From: Armigeres subalbatus
Lineage: Eukaryota; Arthropoda; Insecta; Diptera; Culicidae
Reading direction: 5' to 3'
Length of the DNA stretch: 64,000 bases
Assembly: GCF_024139115.2 (NCBI RefSeq)
Contig: NC_085141.1
Span: 177,828,994 to 177,892,993 of the forward strand
The translations under genes were made by a program, and so were the position numbers. Positions 22,781-32,461 of this stretch are shown piece by piece. The notes beneath the pieces are model-generated. The model did no database searches and was not told the DNA's origin. It saw nothing but the letters and a program-made list of their open reading frames with translations. The number at the start of each line of letters is the position of its first letter. The stretch's first letter is position 1.

Positions 22781-23022
22781 AGGCCGTTACAAATATTTAA
22801 TTGACTTTTTGTCCTACTAGTCTCCGAAAGGTCAAGAGGGGGGGAGGGGGGGGTAATAAAAAAAAATAAAATCAAAAAACTCCTCGGATTTGTTAAAGAA
22901 TGTTTTGAAAATCCTCAAAATAATCCGAATTTTATTTTGTTGCCCCCTAAAAATATAATTTTTTGTCAAAGAAAATCCGAGTGGGGGGAGACAAAATGGA
23001 TTTTAAATATTTGTATCGGCCT
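22781..23022. mobile_element. MITE with AGGCCG ends
   Basis: Left end AGGCCGTTACAAATATTTAA, right end the inverse of AGGCCGATACAAATATTTAA, one mismatch in 20. The 242-bp body has a G-run (GGGGGGGAGGGGGGGG near 22838) and a CCGAGTGGGGGGAG block. It lies directly beside the 3'-truncated end of the minus-strand Jockey LINE. Confidence 0.75.
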
Positions 23023-23034
23023 AAATAAAAATGA

Positions 23035-23576
23035 TAAACAAACAGTACTGGCAAAATGGTGCGGTGAAATGTGATCACCTGATATTTTGCAACGCTTATC
23101 GTCAGTTTATTCCTCTCACACCACTCAGTGAATAAAGTTATCGATCGTTGTAAAGTTAGACAATCCTCTTCCGTGGGCACCACAATATACATCTTCAAAT
23201 CATCTGCGTAAACTACCTTGAAGCCTTCATTCAGAACTAAAGCAGCATCGTTGGAATATAGTATGAATATTCATACTATACATACTATGCATGCTATAGC
23301 AAAGGCCCGTGATTGCTTCCTTGTGGGACACCAGACTTATTCGAAAAAACAGCAGATTCACAATCATCAACCTTCACACGAAGTTCACGATCCATTAGGT
23401 ACGATTCCACCCAAGACAAGAGTTGCGTGGAAAATCCAAGACGAGCTAACTTATGCAATAGAATTCTTTGGTCAATTTGGTCGAAAGCTGCCTTTAAAAC
23501 CATTTTGAGACAGCAGAAGGGCTCGTAATTGCTCGATAGTTCCCGACATTGTTTTTATCACCACGCTTGGAAACAG
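23035..23576 (-). pseudogene. Jockey ORF2 reverse transcriptase palm
   Basis: Continues the LINE frame beyond the foldback. Readable blocks are KRGDKNNVGNYRAITS directly at the junction, then AAFDQIDQRILLHKLARLG with a motif-A-like Asp, ESYLMDRELRVKV, KSGVPQGSNHGPLL, and the catalytic VVYADDLKMYIVV block near 23190-23220. A stretch near 23250-23295 is overwritten by CATACTATG-type repeats with stops. Only VITFHRT remains after the palm before truncation. Confidence 0.85.
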
Positions 23577-25156
23577 ATGCTGGGCCATTAGGCCGAATGG
23601 TCACTAGGCCGAACGGTCATTAGGCCGAATGGCCATTAGGCCGAATGCAAACTGGGGAGTGACAAGTGAGTAGTGCGAAGTGAGGAAGAAGGATGAAGGA
23701 AGAAGGAAGAAGGAAGAAGGAAGAAGGAAGAAGGAAGAAGGAAGAAGGAAGAAGGAAGAAGGAAGAAGGAAGAAGGAAGAAGGAAGAAGGAAGAAGGAAG
23801 AAGGAAGAAGGACGAAGGACGAAGGAAGAAAGAAGAAAGAAGAAGGAAGAAGGAAGAAAGAATAAGGAAAAAGGATTAAGAAAGAAGGAAGAAGGAAGAA
23901 GGAAGAAGGAAGAAGGAAGAAGGAAGAAGGAAGAAGGAAGAAGGAAGAATGAAGAAGGAAGAAGGAAGAAGGAAGAAGGAAGAAGGAAGAAGGAAGAAGG
24001 AAGAAGGAAGAAGGAAGAAGGAAGAAGGAAGAAGGAAGAAGGAAGAAGGAAGAAGGAAGAAGGAAGAAGGAAGAAGGAAGAATGAAGAAGGAAGAAGGAA
24101 GAAGGAAGAAGGAAGAAGGAAGAAGGAAGAAGGAAGAAGGAAGAAGGAAGAAGGAAGAAGAAGGAAGAAGGAAGAAGGAAGAAGAAGAAGGAAGAAGGAA
24201 GAAGGAAGAAGGAAGAAGGAAGAAGGAAGAAGGAAGAAGGAAGAAGGAAGAAGGAAGAAAGAAGAAGGAAGAAGGAAGAAAGAAGAAGTAAGAAAGAAGA
24301 TGAAAGAAGGAAGAAAGAAGAAGGAAGAAGGAAGAAGGAAGAAAGAAGAAGGAAGAAAGAAGAGGGAAGAAGGAAGAAAGAAGAAGGAAGAAAGAAGAAG
24401 AAAGAAAGAAGAAGGAAGAAGGAAGAAAGAAGGAAGAAGTAAGTAGGAAAAAGGAAGAAGGAAGAAGGAAGAAGGAAGAAGGAAGAAAGAAGAAGGAAGA
24501 AAGAAGAAGGAAGAAGGAAGAAAGAAAAAAGAAGAAGGAAGAATGAAGAAGTAAGAAGGAAGAAGGAAGAAGGAAGACGGAAGAAAGAAGGAAGAAAACT
24601 AAGAATGAAGAAGGAAGAAGGAAGAAAGAAGAAGGAAAAAGGAAGAAGGAAGAAGGAAGGAGGCAAAAAGGAAGAAGGAAGAAGGAAAAAGGAGGAAAGA
24701 AGGAGGAAAAAGGAAGAAAGAAGGAGTAAGAAATAAGAAGGAAGAAGGAAGAAGGAAGAAAGAAGAAGGAAGAAGGGAGAAGAAAGAAGGAAGAAGGGAG
24801 GAGGAAGAAGGAAAAAGTAAGAAGGACGAAGGAAGAAGGAAGAAGATATAAGGAAGAAGGAAGAAAGAAGAAGGAAGAAGGAACAAGGAAGAAGGAAGAA
24901 GGAAAAAGGAAAGAAGGAAGAAGGAAGAAGAAAGAAGAAAGAAGGAAGAACGAAGAAGGAATAAAGAAGAAGGAAGAAGGAAAAAGGAAGAAGACAGATA
25001 GAAGAAGGAAAGTGCAAGAAGGGAGAAGGAAGGAGGCCTAAGGTGAAGAAAGAACTTCTCATTTTTCACTTTTTCTTCTTTTTGCTAATTCGGCCTAATG
25101 GCCATTCGGCCTAATGTCCATTCGGCCTAATGACCTTCGGCCTAATGGCCTGACAC
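23577..25156. mobile_element. Foldback element: GGCCGAA subrepeat ends, purine minisatellite core
   Basis: A 1580-bp insertion flanked by exact 11-bp direct repeats CTTGGAAACAG (23566-23576 and 25157-25167). Its left end has four tandem units of the type GGCCATTAGGCCGAATGG (about 23583-23645), and its right end four units of the inverse (about 25085-25152), so the termini are inverted and made of short tandem subrepeats. The core is a GGAAGAA tract. Removing the insertion and one 11-bp copy leaves a continuous LINE RT frame. There is no coding capacity. The architecture recalls Drosophila FB elements (established knowledge); relatedness is inference. Confidence 0.85.
23685..25050 (+). repeat. 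(GGAAGAA)n purine tract, about 1.4 kb
   Basis: Nearly pure purine on the plus strand, with a 7-bp GGAAGAA unit that is almost perfect from 23695 to 24290 and increasingly varied (AAAGAAG, GGAAAAA, GGAGG) to 25050. All frames are open, which explains the 480-codon minus frame rich in SSFFLLP and the plus frames rich in EEGRRKK; none is a gene. Such tracts can adopt H-DNA in principle. Confidence 0.95.
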
Positions 25157-25167
25157 CTTGGAAACAG

Positions 25168-25755
25168 GAGTAATGAACGATTGTTTCCAGATCCAAGGAA
25201 ATTCTGCTTGCTGAAGTGAGCGATTGAAAATACTACATAATGGGACTGCTAAAGCATCTAACAATTACTGCTGCTGGCAAACCATCAGGACCAAGTGCGA
25301 AAGTTTCAATTTTTTTTGCAGTAAACGTAACCATTTGCGGCCTGACGGCAAATATACCAAGCTCTTCACGAACGGCATCTTCGATTTCATTCCTTGAGGC
25401 GGGATTAGTCGAGAATTAGGATTCAAAGTGATTTGCAAACAACTGGCTTGATTCAACAGCGGAAGTTGCTGTAGACTCACTCAAATGCACATTGGAAGGG
25501 ATCACTGTACTCTTCCTTTTAGAATTAATGAAGCGCCAAAACCCGCGAGGATTATTCTTCAGATTCGTTTGGACACGTAAAATATACGACTTATAGAGAG
25601 TAGAATTTAAAACTCGATACGCATTGCTAGCATGTTGGAAATTTCGTTTGTTGGTCGTTGAGCGATGACTACGTAGCTTCCTTTGACACACATTGCGTGC
25701 CCTTTTCAAACTACGTAAACGGAGGAGGTGTGCTCCAGGCAGGTGAAGGTGGTGG
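25168..25755 (-). pseudogene. Jockey ORF2 linker and first RT block
   Basis: Minus-strand coding relic. It shows the linker typical before Jockey RT (NAYRVLNSTLYKSYILRVQ, NNPRGFWRFINSKRKST, SSQLFANHFES), then in a shifted frame a GPDGLPAAV segment with an ALGPDG motif and an ASRISLDLETIV or WIWKQSFITPV reading. The frame is broken by small indels (near 25480 and 25410). It stops where the 11-bp direct repeat at 25157-25167 begins. Confidence 0.8.
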
Positions 25756-26420
25756 TCGAATTCGGCCCTTACACCGTGTTTGTAAATAGGACACAGGGCT
25801 TGCATCCAATCTTATGCGGCAGAAGCTCCTTCTCCGAAATCTTGGCGATTACCCAGTGTAGCACTCTAGCCAGTCACCGTATTTGAATAACTCTCCTGGT
25901 AGTTGGTCAACCTCAGGGGCCTTGTTGTTTTTTAACCGGCTAATCTTTTTCTGGATTTTCTGGGGATCAGGAGCTGGAAAACGTATGACTAGCGCGTATG
26001 CTAACAGGTTCGTCACCATGCTGCCCTCGTTTCCTGCAACATCGCAATTCAGGTGCTCTTTGTAGTGCTGCCGCCACCTTTGGATCACCTCATGCTTGTC
26101 CGTAGGAAGATTTCCGTTTATGTCCTTACACATGTCAGGCTGCGGCACGTGGCCTTGACGTGAACGGTTCAGCTACTCATAGAACTTCCGTGTGTTACTA
26201 GCGCGGTACAGTTGCTCCGTCTCTTCGCGGTCTCGATCTGCGCCCGTTTATATCGTGCCTCGTTCGCTCTTGTACGGTGTTGCAGAAATCGCGCCCATGC
26301 TTGCATTCTGCTCCTCCACTAACTACTCACATTCGCAGTCATACCAGTCGTTTCTCTGATCTGGGGGCACCGCAAGTGCAGCGGCTGCGGTGTTACCAAT
26401 GGCGGATCAAATATCTCTGC
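25756..26420 (-). pseudogene. RTE-like LINE fragment, linker and start of RT, minus strand
   Basis: Minus-strand frame 26148-25849 carries PQPDMCKDINGN, EVIQRWRQHYKEHLN, KIQKKISRLKNNKAPEVDQL and GELFKYGDWL, a parallel to the linker of the element at 5170-7603 but a different family. It continues in shifted frame with MQALCPIYKHGVRAEF (the RT CPIYKKGD block), where the Jockey element takes over near 25755. Upstream to 26420 the sequence resembles the endonuclease-RT spacer with stops. Heavily decayed. Confidence 0.75.
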
Positions 26421-26835
26421 TTGGAGATACATGTAGCTTTTTATAGAAGTTCAACAAAGTCCATCGTCAAACCTCAATACATCCTAGCAAACGCCAAATC
26501 TCGCAGTGGCCTGAAGAGGGTTCATCAAGCCCATGAACATAGTCCCTGTTATCTCATGTCCATGACAAAATTAGTCTTTTCATCAGATAGTGGTATAAGT
26601 TTTAACCCTTTCAGGCCCACGGGGTTCCATATATGACCCTAACAGAAAAATGGACGTAAAAATCACACGATGGATAAAAGTGAACACTACCTTCAGTAAA
26701 ATTGCTTGAAATTAACTCCCCTATCAGAGAAAAATATCAGGCAAGGCCGGTCAAGGCCCTACGATAACTTAGAACGTCATGAACACGGTGAAGTTACGAA
26801 AGAGAAAATATTAGGTGTATTGGCAGCGAATTTTA
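26421..26835. other. Unassigned
   Basis: Short frames only. An AACCCTTTCAGGCCCACGG word near 26608 followed by TATATGACCC resembles 43780-43810 (TAACTCTTTAAGAACGG, GGGTCATATATG), maybe a shared old repeat. Confidence 0.35.
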
Positions 26836-26839
26836 CAAT

Positions 26840-27890
26840 AAACTATTTGTTAACTTTCTTGGAATTCCTAGGCCATCCAAGCTATCCTTTAGTTCAGTAC
26901 ATTAAATCTACAGCTGTCATCCAAACTGTCCTTGAGTTCGGAACTTGAGATGTACAGCTGCAAGAAAATCGTTTTTCAGTACTCAATGCTCCAGTATACA
27001 TTCAGTTATATCCATTACACCTCTCGGGAGGTCAGGTCTGGGCTATCCGAACATTCCTTCAGTTCGGGACTTACGGTCTACAGCTGCTTAGAAGCTCTTT
27101 TCAATACTCAAAGCTTCAATATGCATTCAATTATATCCATTACATCTTCTAAGAGGCCTACGGATATCGTAAGATATTTTTTTTTTGATATTCTGAGTCA
27201 TCCAAACTATCCTTGATTTCGAGACTTGAAATCTATAGCTGCAAAAGTAGCTCTATTATCACTCAAAGTTTCTAAATGTATTTAACCATGTGCAGTACAG
27301 CTCCTTGGTGGTTAATATATTTACATCGTAAGATAGTTTTTATATTTTCTGCATCATCAAAACTTTTCAGGACTATACTGCTTTGAAGCCTTCTTCTGTT
27401 GCTCAAAGTTTCGATATGTATCCAACAATGTGCGTTACATCTCCTTTAATACGAAAAGATATTGTAAGATAGTTTTTAAATATTCTGAATGGGACTAACT
27501 TTTTTCGAGTCTGGGACTAATCAACAGTTTTGATTGTATCGTTTTCCACTACTCATAGTTTCGATACGTGTTAAACCATTTTCATTACATCTCTTCGGAA
27601 TTATTATCCTTGTATATGTCGGCTGATTTTTTTTGATATTCTGTAAGTCACCAAAACTGTCCTTGAGTTCGAGACTTCAGATCTACTGCAACTAAAAAGC
27701 CTTTTTCGTCACATACATTTTTTGTATGTATTCAACCATGAGTACAACATTTCTTGGAAAGTTAAGTGACACAGTTTTGGAATATTCTAGGTCATTCAAA
27801 CTGTCTTTTAGCACAGAATCTACGATCTTAAGCTTCCAAAGTAGCGTTCTTGTTTCTAAATGTCCCGAAATATGCTCAAACTGGTTCATC
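26840..27890 (-). repeat. ~150-bp satellite array, about 7 units, reverse orientation
   Basis: Recurring landmarks of the type CTTGAGTTCGGGACTT followed by CTACAGCTGC occur near 26931, 27056, 27211, 27364, 27502, 27661 and 27800, that is at about 125-158 bp steps, each followed by a CAAAGTTTC-(A)TATGTATTCAACCAT block. In reverse complement these match the array at 28205-28720. Units are diverged, so the array is old. Confidence 0.75.
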
Positions 27891-27904
27891 ACATCTGCTG
27901 CGAA

Positions 27905-27999
27905 ACTGCTTTTGTAATCAAGAGCTTCTCACCTCGCTGGTGGGCTAATCTGTGCCCACCCACCCGGTGATGTGAGCAGTTCTTGTTTACAAAAGCAGT
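27905..27999. mobile_element. 95-bp palindromic MITE between two satellite arrays
   Basis: Left arm ACTGCTTTTGTAATCAAGA and right arm the inverse of ACTGCTTTTGTAAACAAGA, continuing with CTCACC/GGTGATGTGAG. The GTGGGCTAATCTGTGCCCAC loop is itself palindromic. No coding capacity. It lies exactly in the turn between oppositely oriented satellite blocks. Confidence 0.7.
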
Positions 28000-28204
28000 G
28001 TTGCCCTTTTGAAATATACACATACACACAGCAACTTTGAGAAAATTTGGAATGTTGGTGCCGATATATTGGAGCTTTGAGTCACGGAAACCCCAATTAA
28101 CCATTAGCACTATATTTCTATCAGCTAGTATAAAGCATGTTTGCACTGTGACAGCGTTAGTCGCATGTACGGATTATTTAAATTCTTACGGTTACTTGGA
28201 AAAT

Positions 28205-28720
28205 CTTGCTGGTGCTGTAGATCGCCAATTCTGGACTCAAGGATGGTTTTGATGACCCAGGATGTCCCAAAACCATCTGAACATGTCCCTTGATCTTCAG
28301 GAATGTATTATAGATATGGTTGAATACATATCCAAGCTTGAAGCGATAAAAAAATAGTATCGTGGCTGTAAATCGCAAGTTCTGGACTAAAGAACAGTTT
28401 GGATGACCCAGGATATCCCAAAACCATCTTACCATGTATCCTGACCTTTACAAATAAATTATGTGAATAGTTGAATACATATAAAAGCTTGAAGCGACGG
28501 AAAAAACTAGAGTGGTGGCTGTAGATCGCCAGTTCCGAACTCAAGGACGGTTTGGATGACTCAGGATATCCCAAAACCATCTGACCATGTCTCTTGATCT
28601 TTAGGAATATAATATGGATATGGTTGAAAACATATCCAAGCTTGGATCCCCGAAAAAGCTCGCATGGTAACTTGTAGATCGCAAGTTCTGCACCGAGCGT
28701 TCTTTAGAACACTTTTCTTT
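28205..28720 (+). repeat. ~152-bp satellite array, forward orientation, 3+ units
   Basis: CTGTAGATCGC-type landmarks at 28216, 28367, 28519 and 28671 give steps of 151, 152 and 152 bp. Each unit carries TTCTGGACTCAAGGA, GGATGACCCAGGATATCCC, AAACCATCT, TTGATCTT and GGTTGAATACATATC. Better conserved than the inverted array at 26840-27890. Confidence 0.9.
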
Positions 28721-29299
28721 GCATATATTTTTTTAAATGATTAGGTTTAAGATGTCGAAGAAACTTCTATCGGACACCATTTTTGCAGTCTTTAACGTGA
28801 ACAGTGATATATCAACCGCCATCACTGATGTAACCACGGGGATGATAGTGATTTCAATCCTCATAGCATTTCTACTTGCTGCCAGTTTGCTCTCCGCTGT
28901 TTCTACTGTGTGTCTTATGGCTTTCACTCTTTTGTGGTTAATACAAGACCCTTTTGGATGTTTGTAACAAGACATACGCTAGATGTACCAGTCGTGGCTA
29001 TAGCACCAGTTGTCGTACTAGTGCTTTATATGCCAAATGGCCAATCAAATCACCGCAAACCAAGTTCATATCGATAAAGCATATTCATATGATACGCTTT
29101 GCACCAGTTGTCGAACTAGTGGTCCCAATTTGGCCAATCCCATAAGAAAACAATGGGATTTGCCAAATGGTGCATGTGTTTCTATTATGGATTAATCAAT
29201 TTTTAGGATAATAACAAATTTTATTGTGGTTTTCACAGCTGTTCTAAGGAGCAGGAAGTAAAACCTTTCGCATGATATATAAAGTCCACCCACATGCCT
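28721..29299. other. Unassigned; one hydrophobic small ORF and a short duplication
   Basis: A 76-codon plus frame (28737-28967) has two hydrophobic runs (MIVISILIAFLLAASLL and VCLMAFTLLWLI) but no homology I recognise, and an 80-codon frame opposes it. At 29001-29045 and 29103-29140 a CACCAGTTGTCGNACTAGTG word and a TTGGCCAATC word are repeated about 100 bp apart. Confidence 0.3.
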
Positions 29300-29650
29300 T
29301 TTACTTATCTTTTTAAAAAATGCTCTTCTTATGTATGGAGACAATTGGTACACCCACCCTATTCTTGTGCACATTATGCCTATTCTTGATACTACATATT
29401 GTGTACAAAAATACATATTGTGACAGAAAACATGAAAAAAAATCTTATTTTCCGAAATGTACTGACCATATACTCTAGAAAACACAGATAACACAATTAC
29501 GGATTTACCCACTTCAAACTGCGAATTTGGGTTTTATCTATTGATCTGAAAAAAAAATTGAAAAGATCGGTGTTAATTTGTTTAAAAACATTTTTTTGAT
29601 CTTCGGAGTTATGAAAAATTGAGTTAGGGTAAAACGACCTATTATGGAGG
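29300..29650. repeat. Old repeat related to the MITE at 51496-51857
   Basis: Shares, in order, AAAAATACATATT, GAAAAAAAAT, a GAAATGTA word, TTATCTATTGATCTG, AAAGATCGGTG and TTAATTTGTTTAAAAA with 51560-51830. The TTTGTTTGAGAAACTGCAT ends of the 51-kb copy are not obvious here, so the boundaries are uncertain. Confidence 0.5.
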
Positions 29651-29822
29651 GGTTAAGCACCGTGTCAAAACAGAATTGATTACAAAAATTCTTCAAAAAT
29701 TACCTGTTGGTCGATTTCACATTGTAGTAGTTGAATAGGATGCTCGTTAACTATAGTTTCGTAAATATTACGTCAATTGTGCTGTACTTATATTGTTTTG
29801 TTTTTATCACAATAAAAACAAA

Positions 29823-30152
29823 CTACCGCAATAATAGGACGCAGTTGCCTATCGTTGCGATATTTTTTGAAGGTCAGTCCTATTGTTGCGGTATTGCATG
29901 TAATTCTTATGGGGAGCGATACCGCAACAATAGGACCTTAGCACTACCGCAATAATAGGCTCAAAGGATTCAAATTTTTAACGAAAAATGTTGATTTTTC
30001 ATCATTTTGAACGGAATTTTGACAAACAAAAGCTGTTCTAGTCGTTAATCCGAAGAGTTTTAGCGTACCCACAATTGTTTTCAATGGTATTACATCCAGA
30101 ACGGACTACTTTAACACTACCGCAACATTAGGGCATACCACAACGATAGGAC
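29823..30152. repeat. Cluster of seven 18-bp CTACCGCAAYAATAGGAC motifs, both orientations
   Basis: Direct copies at 29823-29840, 29919-29936, 29944-29959, 30117-30133 and 30136-30152; inverted copies at 29848-29862 and 29878-29893. Spacing is irregular, the intervening DNA is unique, and the motif core CCGCAAYAATAGG tolerates one or two changes. It is not a simple tandem repeat. A degenerate eighth copy may lie near 29636 (ACCTATTATGG). Function unknown. Confidence 0.85.
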
Positions 30153-30154
30153 GT

Positions 30155-32040
30155 TTAGTTTTTTGAAGAACTGATTAAAATAATGAATTCACTTTAAAAG
30201 ATCTTTTTTTTTTTAACAATCGAATCACATTTTTATACATTCAGTTGTGTTTAAATACCGCATTGTGATAATATTGTCCACCAAAATATTTCCCCACAAA
30301 TCTGAATCACTATAGATGACGTAATATTTTGAGAAGAACGGATTTGTTCGTTGGAATTTATGTCACTCCGAGGTAACCCTAAAGCTACAAGCCGCGAAAA
30401 CACAAAAGTAATTTCCTGGCCCAGAATGGAAGTTGAGTTTAATTGGTTTTCACGGAACCAGCACCACCATTATTAGCATCGCACCGGCCGCAGCCTCAGC
30501 TTCCCGTTGCACACGGAATTGCCAATTGAGGTTCAGTAGCTATGCTGCTTGCTGATGGACAAGCTGCGGATCTGGAACGAGGAAAAAAAAGCTCATTGAA
30601 ATGTTGGTGGCATAACATCTTCACTGCATTTTGCCTCCAGTAGAATCGTTCTGATGTGTGTTTAGTTCTCTATTCTCGATGCTAAATGGTTTATTGTTAC
30701 ACCATTCCTGTCCAATGCTGAACCATCCTTGACGGTCGGTCGGTCTTTCGTTCTGATGCTGGTGTGATCAAGTTACGGACGCTAAATGGAAACTTGCCGG
30801 CTGGTATTTTCCGCAACACCATAATCCGCACGCTGGTTGCCGCATTTTCTTTGCCGAGTTTCCCGTTGTCTCTCGGGTTCCACCTCTTTGTGCGATATAA
30901 ATTGAATAATATGCGCATATTTATCCCGTCGTCTATTTAAGGTCAACACGGCAGTTATGCGGTGTGATTTGATTCCAGCAGCATCCCAACTTAATGGCAT
31001 AATGGTTCTTGGATTTGAGGAAGCAATCACGTTGAAACTGTGGCATGGGTCTTGCGGTAGCACACACTCATCTCGCACGTCACGTCCCCGGTGGCAGGAA
31101 TACGCCCGAATGCGCAGAGTTTGTCGTCCGTCGTCAGTCCGGCGGGCCGTGGGTTCTCTCAATGGTTTGGTCACCGAGCCAGCCGCCTTCTGAACTGTCA
31201 TTTCCTCTGTCGCCGTAAGCGGCGCACATCGCCACAATCGTTAGCCGCTGTCGATGTTTATGTTCATCACGATATTCTGATATTTTAATTTGAAATAAAT
31301 TGTTGATAGTACGGTATATGCTCTCCATCGGAGTACAGGTTGGTTAATCGTGGCCTCGAAGAAGATTTTTCCTACTTTTACATATAGGGTGGGCCGCTCT
31401 GTGTAGTGTTGTTAGAAAGTTAGCAATTAATTTTTTCACAAGTAATACATAATAAAAATAAAAATGGCCTTTAACATTTGATTGTACGATTGTACTATTG
31501 ACTCTCAGAGATTTCAACATGAAGCACCCTAACACATGATCGTAGTCATTCGATCACCTTCAAACATAATATGGTTCAGTGTTTCTCAAACGCAGCTTTA
31601 CAAACGTGCAGTAAAACAAATGTGAATCTCGATTTGCTGGTGGTGTTGAGTTTAAATCGTGTATATTTCTAGCTGAGTGCAAAGACAGCACTGGCCTTGA
31701 TTGTGTTTATACAAATTTGACGTATGGACGTATGTTCTATTATATTTTTAGATAGGCAAGATGTAGCAAATATCATTAATTACTTTGATTGAGTTGGATC
31801 AAGTTATATTTTCTCGATAGCTTTAGAAATTTGAAAATTGAATAAATTGACTCCTTTTAGACTGATCTGCTGACATTTTAAAAGTCGTCTTCTTAATTAA
31901 CAATTTTAATGAAATCTCAGTAAATAAACTCCAAAGATCATATTGTTAGCCCGAGCTTCATTGCAAATCGTGAACCGAAATTGGCATAGCTAAGATATGA
32001 ACAAAACTAAGTGTGTACTAATTATTTATTGATCTAACAC
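30155..32040. other. No gene recognised (about 1.9 kb)
   Basis: 30420-31250 is GC-richer (GCATCGCACCGGCCGCAGCC near 30478) and has a 151-codon minus frame and overlapping plus frames, none with recognisable content; it could be host non-coding sequence. The rest is AT-rich with short frames. Confidence 0.4.
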
Positions 32041-32053
32041 AATCGCACCGAAT

Positions 32054-32410
32054 GGTCCCGTAGCGTAGTTGGCTACACGTTCGCCTTATAAGCGAATGGT
32101 CATGGGTTCGATTCCCAGCCCCTCCACCAAACTCTCGTCAGTCGCCGGATGCGCAGCCCATGTGGTGGCCTATTGGGACACGCGCCTATCGTCATGACTG
32201 CCTGATGACGACTGACAACTTGTTCTTCTCGGAGGCATTCCTCCAACGTACCCGGCTAAAATGGCAACCGAACAATGCAACGATCATTGGATGCACGACA
32301 TGGACAAACGGACACAGTGGATTCACGATTAGATGGACTGGGAACGACAACATTAATGGTAATGGAAATATAAAAATAGTGCCTAAACAAATAATTAAAG
32401 GAATAAAAAA
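32054..32410 (+). mobile_element. tRNA-derived SINE with exact 13-bp target duplication
   Basis: The 357-bp element begins with a tRNA-like head: A box TAGCGTAGTTGG near 32061, an anticodon-arm-like stem TTCGC/GCGAA around CTTATAA (anticodon position TAT), and B box GGTTCGATTCC near 32107. An unrelated body follows, ending in an A-rich tail AATAAAAAAAATC. The direct repeat AATCGCACCGAAT flanks it at 32041-32053 and 32411-32423. The acceptor arm does not pair, so it is not a working tRNA gene. Intact pol III boxes and perfect flanks suggest a fairly recent insertion. Confidence 0.85.
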
Positions 32411-32461
32411 AATCGCACCGAATCGATTTAGAGTGCGATGTTGCACTTGCATGTACACATC

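Larger units (their letters stand above)
23035..25755 (-). mobile_element. Jockey-clade LINE, minus strand, split by a foldback insertion
   Basis: Non-LTR element read from about 25755 down to 23035: endonuclease-RT linker, RT fingers and palm, then truncation soon after the YADD block. It is interrupted at 23577-25156 by the purine foldback with an 11-bp duplication. It is inserted in, or abuts, the RTE-like fragment at 25756-26420. No 3' tail is visible because the MITE at 22781-23022 follows. Confidence 0.85.

Noticed and set aside
23685..25050. Telomeric or centromeric satellite
   Set aside because: GGAAGAA is bounded by inverted subrepeats and target duplications at an interior LINE site, so it is an insertion.
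23620..25062. 480-codon minus frame (SSFFLLP repeats) and plus frames of EEGRRKK repeats
   Set aside because: All frames are open because the tract is a 7-bp purine repeat; no gene.
26840..28720. CRISPR-like repeat-spacer arrangement
   Set aside because: Repeats are ~150-bp diverged satellite units without constant short repeats; eukaryotic context.
30782..31237. 151-codon minus frame
   Set aside because: Overlapped by plus frames; no recognisable domain or start context; likely GC-driven chance.
32054..32128. tRNA gene with TAT anticodon
   Set aside because: A and B boxes are present but the acceptor stem does not pair and a SINE body with target duplications follows.
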